DNA of 64,000 nucleotides from positions 51,532,406 to 51,596,405 of the forward strand of contig NC_083603.1 of assembly GCF_029168945.1 (NCBI RefSeq), read 5' to 3'. The translations under genes and the position numbers were made by a program. This DNA is from Cannabis sativa (Eukaryota; Streptophyta; Magnoliopsida; Rosales; Cannabaceae). Of the stretch, positions 57,459-64,000 are shown piece after piece (within the stretch, counting starts at the first letter, position 1; each line of letters begins with the position of its first letter). A model generated the notes under the pieces. The model was not told the origin of the DNA and searched no databases. It saw only the letters and a program-made list of their open reading frames with translations.

Positions 57459-57954
57459 TGTTGGATTAAAAATCCTATTGTGGGCACATATGTATAATGT
57501 ATATGCTATTATAAAGTGTGATACAAAATTAAGTGACCAATTATGTTATGGGTATCAAAAGAGTATTAAATTGTCATGAAAATAATGTGTAGATACCATA
57601 AGTTAATTTATAATTTGTTAAGGGGCCAAATTATAAATACTCAAAACTTATTCTAAGATGAGTCTATAAATAGGTTAGTGGTCCCCAAGAAACACTAGGG
57701 TTTCTGTATTCTCTCTTTCCCCATCAGAGAAAATATTTTAGAAATATTGTATTCTTGGAAGATCATAACCTTCTCTGCAATCTCTAATAATGGCTTAGGT
57801 TAGTGTTTTCGCTCATTTTTTATCATCTTCTTCTTTTTTAATTTAGCAAAGGTTTCATAAATTTATGATTTAGGATTTTCTATATTAAAACACTTTTAGA
57901 AATATGTTTAAATTTGTCATTTATATATTTCTAAGTGTTTTATAAATCCTAACA
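57459..57954. repeat. probable solo LTR (copia-type)
   Basis: 496 bp starting TGTTGGATTAAAAATCC and ending AAATCCTAACA, with TACAT (57454-57458) and TACAA (57955-57959) as an imperfect duplication. It interrupts a continuous AT-rich tract, and contains GTCTATAAATAGG (57662) as a TATA-like promoter followed by a leader-like stretch. Family not identified. Confidence 0.65.
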
Positions 57955-58477
57955 TACAAATATATATTAGTAATATATATTTTTAGTTTTATTATTATTA
58001 TTATTATTGTTATTGTTAGTATATATATTTTGGTGAATAGTATATGCATTTTTTGTTATACGATATATCATTTTTTTAAATAATATTTAAGTTTCATTTT
58101 CTATTGTACTTTTGTTGACATGATATATAATTTTATTAGCATCCTATATATATTTTATTTTATTTATTGTTATTATATATATTTTGATTGTACTGTATGT
58201 ATTTTTTTGTTATATGATATATAAATTTTATTGTATAGTATATTATTTTATTTTAGATCCATGTTTAATTTTTTTTATTATATATAAAGGTAATATATAA
58301 TTTTGTAAATATGATATAATTATTTTATGATTATATATACTTTTGTTAATACGGTATATATAATTTTTTTGTAATAATATTATTTTATTTTATTTTTTAT
58401 TGTAGATATATATGTTATGTTGTATGGTATATAGTTCTTATTGTCTATAGTATACCATTTATTTAAGATGATATACG
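57955..58477. other. AT-rich low-complexity sequence
   Basis: Continuation of the tract left of the solo LTR, including an (ATT)n run at 57983-58005. No gene. Confidence 0.5.
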
Positions 58478-59388
58478 CCAAATCTCCCTGGAACATTCTT
58501 CGCGTGTAGCATGCTTCGACATGTTTCTGCAAGATGGCGATTTTTCTTCTCAGCTACTCCATTCTTTTGTGGCGTATTTGCACATGTGAATTGATGGCGT
58601 ATGCGGCATTCTCGAAGATACTCAAAAAATTTATCTAAGGTATATTCACCACTGTTGTTTGTTCGGAGGCATTAAATTTTCTTGCCGACTTCTCCTTCTA
58701 CTATTTCTTTAAACTCTTTATATTTTGAAAAAGTTTCAAATTTTTCTTTCATAAAGAAAATGCATATGTACCTTGAGAATTCATCGATGAATGTAACCAT
58801 GTACCACATACCGCTGATTGATGGTTGTTTGACTCGCCCGAACACGTCAGAATGGACCAGCTCCAATGGTGCTTTAGCTTTGAACTTTGAATCTTCATAG
58901 AGTAATTGATGCGCCTTACCGTATCGGCAGCCATCACATACGATCTTTGTTTTGACCTTGAGTTGAGGAAGACCCTTCAGCATATACTTCTTCATCATCA
59001 CCTTAAGTTTATGATAACTGACATGTCCTAGCCTTGCATGCCATAAATCTGTTGTTTCATTCTTTTGAGTCTTGTCTACATAAGAAAATTCTGTTGACAT
59101 TACATAGATAGACTCTAAGCGTCGTCCTCTCATCATCGGTGTTCCAGAGATTTCAAGATCTTGGTAGATCTTGACATCTCGAAGGTCGAATACAACATGG
59201 TGGCCTGTCGCTATAAGTTGTGCCACTGATAGTAAATTTTTCTTCATCTCAGGTACATGGTAGACATCCTGGAGTGATACTTCTTTTGGGTTGAATCTCA
59301 ATGTGATTATTGTTTTACCGATGTGCGCGATCGATAATCTTGAGTTGTTAATTGTCACCACTATGCGACCACATTTATATTCGGTCAT
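58478..59388 (-). pseudogene. copia pre-integrase and integrase core, copy 1
   Basis: [20 protein letters not shown] begins an open stretch covering the gag-pre-integrase zinc region ([20 protein letters not shown] ... [12 protein letters not shown]). The integrase core follows ([20 protein letters not shown] ... FIDEFSRY). A TAA after VGKKI (about 58672) is followed in the same frame by [20 protein letters not shown] and [18 protein letters not shown], then the truncation. So the second catalytic Asp is Asn and the core is incomplete. Confidence 0.8.
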
Positions 59389-60230
59389 GTCTTACAGCTT
59401 CTCTTCATCTCGTGTCATGTGATTTGAGCAGCCAGAGTCGACTATCCAACATTGAATTTTCTTGCCGACTTCTCCTTCTACTATTTCTTTAAACTCTTTA
59501 TATTTTGAAAAAGTTTCAAATTTTTCTTTTCATAAAGAAAATGCATATGTACCTTGAGAAGTCATCGATGAATGTAACCATGTACCACATACCGCTGATT
59601 GATGGTTGTTTGACTCGCCCAAACACGTCAGAATGGACTAGCTCCAATGGTGCTTTAGCTTTGAACTTTGAATCTTCATAGAGTAATTGATGCGCCTTAC
59701 CGTATCGGCAGCCATCACATACGATCTTTGTTTTGACCTTGAGTTGAGGAAGACCCTTCAGCATATACTTCTTCATCATCACCTTAAGTTTATGATAACT
59801 GACATGTCCTAGCCTTGCATGCCACAAATCTTTTGTTTCATTCTTTTGAGTCTTGTCTACATAAGAAAATTCCACTGACATTACATAGATAGACTCTAAG
59901 CGTCGTCCTCTCATCATCGGTGTTCCAGAGATTTCAAGATCTTGGTAGATCTTGACATCTCGAAGGTCGAATACAACATGGTGGCCTGTCGCTGTAAGTT
60001 GTGCCACTGATAGTAAATTTTTCTTCATCTCAGGTACATGGTAGACATCCTGGAGTGATACTTCTTTTGGGTTGAATCTCAATGTGATTATTGTTTTACC
60101 GATGTGCGCGATCGATAATCTTGAGTTGTTAATTGTCACCACTATGCGACCACATTTATATTCGGTCATGTCTTACAGCTTCTCTTCATCTCGTGTCATG
60201 TGATTTGAGCAGCCAGAGTCGACTATCCAA
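58670..60230. repeat. 780-bp tandem duplication
   Basis: 58670-59449 and 59450-60230 are about 98-99% identical by eye, the second having one extra T near 59530. The duplicated block spans protease motif to integrase. Both copies share the TAA after DEEKL, so that stop predates the duplication. Confidence 0.9.
59516..60230 (-). pseudogene. copia protease motif to integrase, copy 2
   Basis: Starts with DWIVDSGCSNHMTRDEEKL, the copia protease active site DSG, then a TAA. It reopens at [11 protein letters not shown] and runs to FFMKRKI, where the extra T shifts the frame before the core ends. Otherwise it is the same as copy 1. Confidence 0.8.
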
Positions 60231-60242
60231 TCATTATTGTAG

Positions 60243-61200
60243 TCAATCTTTCCTAGAACAGAAGCTGTCAAAGCTAATTCTTCTTCCTTCGTGCAAATGA
60301 TGCTTCTGCGTCCCATTCTTCATCGCTTGTCCTTTCTGCATTTTATGTGGCTGCATTGCCTTCTGCAGTTTTCTTCTTGAACTAGCAACTTTTAGCCATG
60401 TGGCCATACTTTCCACAGTTGTAGCATTTTTCATCAAATTTATCGTTATTCTTTGATTAACCACCCCGTTTATCTTTATTGTGAGCTCCACCTTTTTTGG
60501 GAGCTCCCATGATGACTATCATTGTCATCGTATTTTCTAGTATTTCTACTAGTATTTGGTCAGGGTCGTCCTTTCTTATCTCTACTAAAGAGTGCTTCTT
60601 TGTCAGTATTTGATGAGACTTCAGATGTTTACTTAGCTAACGCTTCTTGGTCAGCTAGCAAGTTTTCTAACTCAACAAGAGAAGGTTGGCTTGGCCGACC
60701 TTGTATTGCAGCAATAAAAGTTTGAAATTCTGGCCTTAATCCATGAATAATAATTCTTCTAATTCTAGCATCTGACATGTCAGCACCAGAGTCTAATGCA
60801 GAGATTTTGTGACAAAGAGATTTTACCTTGGTGAAGTATTGGTTAATCGGCATGTCGCCCTGCCTAATTGAGAGAAGCTCATTCTACAGAAGCTGCAATC
60901 TCGTATCATTCTTCTTGATGAACAATGATGCAAAAGTATCCCATGCATCCTTCGGTGTCTTTGTTGGCCTGATGTGCTTCAACATCTCATCTTCAACTGT
61001 GGTCCAAATCGCAAACATGGCTTTGCCCGCTTTAATCTTCCATTTCTTCAAAGCGGATGTGTCCTCCGATTGTGTGACTTCATTGTCAATAACGATCTCC
61101 CATAAGTCTTGGCCTTGGAGATATGCCTCCATGTGCATCAAGTGTTGTAATTTTGGTTGTTAAGTTTCTTAATTTTGCCGACCACTTGAAGGTCACCCAT
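60243..61200 (-). pseudogene. copia gag
   Basis: Starts MGDLQVVGKIKKLNNQNYNT at 61200; a frameshift lies near 61145. Then MEAYLQGQDLWEIVIDNEVT, the UBN2-type gag domain (KAMFAIWTTVEDEMLKHIRP, DAWDTFASLFIKKNDTRLQL, GDMPINQYFTKVKSLCHKIS). Finally a basic tail with a zinc-knuckle remnant (CYNCGKYGHMAT-like, about 60425-60390). In-frame stops are at about 60888 and 60627. Confidence 0.8.
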
Positions 61201-61281
61201 TGTGCAAACTCTGTAGTACTAAACCACACACGATCACTCGAAGAAACTCAACAAAGGAATCTTTCAGAACGAACTCGATCC

Positions 61282-61294
61282 GGCTCTAATACAA
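61282..61294 (-). promoter_or_regulatory. copia primer-binding site
   Basis: The minus strand reads TTGTATTAGAGCC, two changes from TGGTATCAGAGCC, the usual site complementary to initiator tRNA-Met in plant copia elements. Confidence 0.6.
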
Positions 61295-61295
61295 C

Positions 61296-61680
61296 TCGTT
61301 GGACAACACAACACGTGAAAACGTAATTTGTAAAAGTAATTACACCAAGACTTGAACACTTTAACTTGATCACAATACACACCAAGCACTCACTCTTTTA
61401 TGTACTAGACACTCACACTTAAAGGTTTACTTGCACACTATTTGATGGGACACTCTTTTAGAGTTTTGTTGGGACTTAGTTAAAAACACTAGGGCACACT
61501 TCACTTGTACACTCAACTCATCATGTACCACCAAAGGACCTACTCCCTTATTTATACAACTTAAAGGATGGTACATTATTATGCTAGAATGTTCTAGCAA
61601 ATTGTCAATTTATTATAACCTAAAACATTCTTGAAACTTCTTATGACTATTAACTCTTTATGATTCTAGACACTGTAACG
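61296..61680 (-). repeat. probable copia 5' LTR
   Basis: It lies directly upstream of the PBS on the minus strand. The inner end is about 61296-61305 (TTGTCCAACGAG). The outer end is uncertain because there is no second LTR to compare. It contains GTATAAATAAGG on the minus strand (about 61551), a good TATA box. Confidence 0.5.
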
Positions 61681-61851
61681 TGATAGTTAATTTTGATCCA
61701 ATCTAACTGAGGAGGATCCGGAATATGTGGTTAAGTAGAAATCGGAGGAGGTAAAAGTGTTCAAACATAAGACACTACATTAATAATAATGAGAAATCGA
61801 ATAAACATGGTTGTGTACCTTGTTATTTTTAGCTTTCCAAATAGATTGTCT

Positions 61852-62225
61852 ACACATTTGATACCCTGCGTTTTATCTAAATACAAATTTAGTACCCTGT
61901 ATTTTTAATAATGCTTATTTGGTACCCTGTATTTTAAAATTATACTTATTTGGTACCCTAAATTCAAATTTTTTTGATAAAATTTAATCAATACTATCAA
62001 TAGTCTAAAATTTTATGAATTCTAAATTCTAATTTATTTATTTGATTACATATAATTGAGAATTGTTTGGTTAAATTAATAAAATTGTATTGATTAAATT
62101 TTATTTTAAGGTACCAAATATGTACAATTTAAAAATATGTGGTACCAATTAAGTATTATTGAAAACATAGAGTACCAAATATATTTTTCATAAAAACACA
62201 AGGTACTAAATGAGTATATTCCCTT
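61852..62225. repeat. long inverted repeat (hairpin-type MITE)
   Basis: Two arms of about 125 bp (61857-61990 and 62090-62222), roughly 75% complementary, separated by about 100 bp. Each arm has four spaced TTTGGTACCCT/TTTAGTACCTT motifs about 35 bp apart. The arms extend inward to matching AAAATTTAATCAATAC / GTATTGATTAAATTTTAT. No duplication could be fixed at the edges. Family unknown. Confidence 0.65.
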
Positions 62226-62335
62226 CCAAATAATATCAACCACAACTGATATACTTTCTATAACATTTATCTTTATAGTCATTTTGAATTTTTTTTTTTC
62301 GACTTAAATTGCCATAATAAAACTATATTTTTATC

Positions 62336-62609
62336 CAGGGTCGGCCTAAGTATTGTGCAGCTTAGGCCATTGCACAAGGCTCCCATTTTTTAAGGCCCAT
62401 TTTTTTTTTTTTTAAAGAAAAGGTCTATTTTTTACTTTTTTTTTTCTTATTATATATACATAAATAAAAAATTTATAATTAAAAATTTATGAACGAATCT
62501 TTAAAAAAAATCTAATAATAAAATTATAATTTTAATGTACACGATTTTTTTTAAAGAGCTCAATTTTAAAATTTTTTACGAACCTCCCAAAATAGTTGGG
62601 CTAGCCCTA
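62336..62609. mobile_element. hAT-type MITE upstream of the phosphatase gene
   Basis: 274 bp, starting CAGGGTCGGCCTAAG and ending TGGGCTAGCCCTA, with a near-perfect 8-bp duplication TTTTTATC / TTTCTATC. Similar ends to 7647-8032. Its right edge is 488 bp from the phosphatase ATG. Confidence 0.75.
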
Positions 62610-62617
62610 TTTCTATC

Positions 62618-63097
62618 CTCATGAAAATGATACACAATAATTTATTCACTCTTCTTTGCAAATCTTTTATCTTTAGTATTTTATAAATTTTAGTATGTCA
62701 TTTTTCAATAGTTTTATTAATGTGATGTCTGAGTAACAAACAGAAAATTCCAAAGATAAAGGACAAGAACGTAAATACATAAAATTAAAGGACCAGAGGT
62801 GCAACATCTTGACTCCATTCTGATAACAAATGTGCTCACATACTCTCTCTCTTTCTCACCTGTAACAACATTTTTCAGCTTCACAACCCAAAACTATCTT
62901 TTCCTCTCTCTCTCTCCCCCTTTACACACCTCAATAATATCAAAACCTAACCCTAATCTTAGTCTCACCTCCCTCAACGCTCGCCGGTCGCTCACCGGCG
63001 ACTATGACCTGAGCTTCACTTCCCCGTCTCCGGCGAGTCCAGCTCCCACCGTGTGTACGGATCGAGAGAACCTTTTTTTCCAGAGAGAGACGCTGCG
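62618..63097 (+). promoter_or_regulatory. promoter and 5' UTR of the PP2A catalytic-subunit gene
   Basis: ATTTTATAAATTTTA (about 62677) is a weak TATA candidate. From 62845 pyrimidine tracts (CTCTCTCTTTCTC, CCTCTCTCTCTCTCCCCC) mark a typical plant 5' leader / Y-patch. No long upstream ORF overlaps the start, though ATGs at 62799 and 63003 precede it. Confidence 0.5.
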
Positions 63098-63350
63098 ATG
63101 CCGTCGCATTCCGATCTGGACCGCCAGATCGGTCACCTGATGCAGTGCAAGCCTCTGCCTGAGTCGGAGGTGAGGACGCTGTGCGAGCAGGCCAGGGCGA
63201 TCTTGGTGGAGGAGTGGAATGTGCAACCAGTTAAATGTCCCGTCACGGTATGTGGAGACATCCACGGTCAGTTCCACGATCTCGTTGAGCTTTTCCGGAT
63301 CGGTGGCAGTGCTCCTGATACCAATTACCTCTTCATGGGCGACTATGTAG
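63098..63350 (+). CDS. Ser/Thr protein phosphatase 2A catalytic subunit, exon 1 (gene runs off the window)
   Basis: Starts [20 protein letters not shown] and runs in one frame to MGDYV. It contains the metal-binding GDIHGQ motif, [11 protein letters not shown], and the beginning of GDYVDRG. The phase (TAT GTA G|) with donor GTCAGT at 63351 lets the next exon supply the rest of Asp-Arg-Gly. The N-terminus MPS..DLDRQI and [14 protein letters not shown] place it in plant PP2A subfamily I (PP2A-1/2/5 type), cytosolic and nuclear; it dephosphorylates Ser/Thr substrates as part of a trimer with A and B subunits. 84 codons of about 306 are here, with no defect. It is the only intact host gene in the window. 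Confidence 0.93.
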
Positions 63351-64000
63351 GTCAGTTTAGGCTGCACAGAAGGCATTTGATTAATTCACTTTTTAATTTA
63401 ATTTATCATTCGGGAATTGGAATTTCATGTTCATGTTCGTATATTGGATGGGATATTTTAGGGGGAAATGGTCTTATTCATGGTGGATTTGACAAGTGAA
63501 ATGGTGTATATTGGCTGGTGTTTTTACGGTTCTTTTTAAACGCCATGGCTGTTAGAAATTAACAACTTTTGAGGGGCTTCCATTTTTTTCTTCCTGTTTT
63601 TACCTTAGTTGCTCAACTAGTAGGTGGATGGATGAGTGGTATAAGAATATGTAAACGATTATATTATTGAATAACTTAAATCTTCTTGTTTTGGTCATAA
63701 ATGAGTTAAGTTCTAATGGGCATCAAAAGTTAACATTACTAATTTATCTGTAACAAGATTTTATAACTTTGACAACAGTATTTTGTAATTCATATAATAA
63801 GTTTATCATGAAAATTTTATAGCCCATTCCAAAAATTCTGAGTCAGTCCCAATACGAAATTTATAAATAAAACACCATAGGCTAGCTCACCCTCACACAT
63901 TCAGATATATGAATAAAATTCGATGAAATTAGGTTCACAAAATTAAATCGTTAAAAGAGATTTGTAATGTCAATGCCGAAACGTTAGTTCTATTTTAAAA
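63351..64000 (+). other. intron 1 of the PP2A gene (incomplete)
   Basis: AT-rich, with no next-exon motif (no DRGYYS coding) before the window ends, so intron 1 is longer than 650 bp. Confidence 0.75.

Larger units (their letters stand above)
58478..61680 (-). mobile_element. truncated Ty1/copia element with internal tandem duplication
   Basis: On the minus strand: a probable LTR (about 61680-61300), a tRNA-Met-like PBS (61294-61282), gag, protease motif, pre-integrase and integrase core. The element then breaks off at about 58478 in AT-rich DNA. RT, RNase H and the 3' LTR are absent. The protease to integrase part is duplicated in tandem. Confidence 0.75.

Overview
This 64 kb window is nuclear DNA of a flowering plant, most likely a eudicot. 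It is AT-rich, has spliceosomal introns, and is packed with plant LTR retrotransposons and DNA transposons. I cannot name the species. The only ordinary host gene I can support is at the right edge: the first coding exon of a type 2A Ser/Thr phosphatase catalytic subunit (63098-63350, continuing beyond the window). Almost everything else is a nest of transposons, and its order of assembly can be read from target-site duplications (TSDs).

Layout. (i) 1-2219 is the right-hand part of a CACTA transposon carrying exons of two unrelated host genes (a TFIIIC TPR subunit and PRP40C). (ii) 2220-51675 is one old, decayed Ty1/copia element (+ strand). Its body is split by later insertions, its 3' LTR is at 38238-39810 plus 51323-51675, and its 5' LTR is not in the window. 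(iii) Inside it sits Tat-A, a Ty3/gypsy element on the minus strand (2712-34743, TSD TTTAT). Tat-A was itself hit by three solo LTRs of one 2.2 kb family (4453-6689, 9906-12155, 29312-31500), a small hAT MITE (7647-8032) and a complete second gypsy element, Tat-B (14453-26619, + strand, TSD GTGAC), which landed in Tat-A's integrase gene. (iv) Tat-C (39811-51322, minus strand, TSD CCTTC) landed in the copia 3' LTR; I found one difference between its two 869-bp LTRs. (v) 52366-57036 is a hAT transposon with an uninterrupted transposase gene. (vi) 57459-57954 is a probable solo LTR; 58478 to about 61680 is a truncated copia element with a tandem duplication; 61852-62225 is a long inverted repeat; 62336-62609 is a second hAT-type MITE; then comes the phosphatase promoter and gene.

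The three Tat elements are the most interesting part. Each has the order LTR - PBS - gag - protease - RT - RNase H - second (archaeal-type) RNase H - integrase, followed by a gene on the opposite strand (aORF) that converges on pol. All three aORFs share a domain resembling the Pfam family 'putative gypsy type transposon' and a C-terminal coiled coil. They have their own TATA boxes, and a leader intron is clear in two. Repeats lie in the convergent spacer, including a 44-bp tandem array in Tat-A. LTR divergence (about 8% in Tat-A, about 1.7% in Tat-B, 1 of 869 in Tat-C) agrees with the nesting order.
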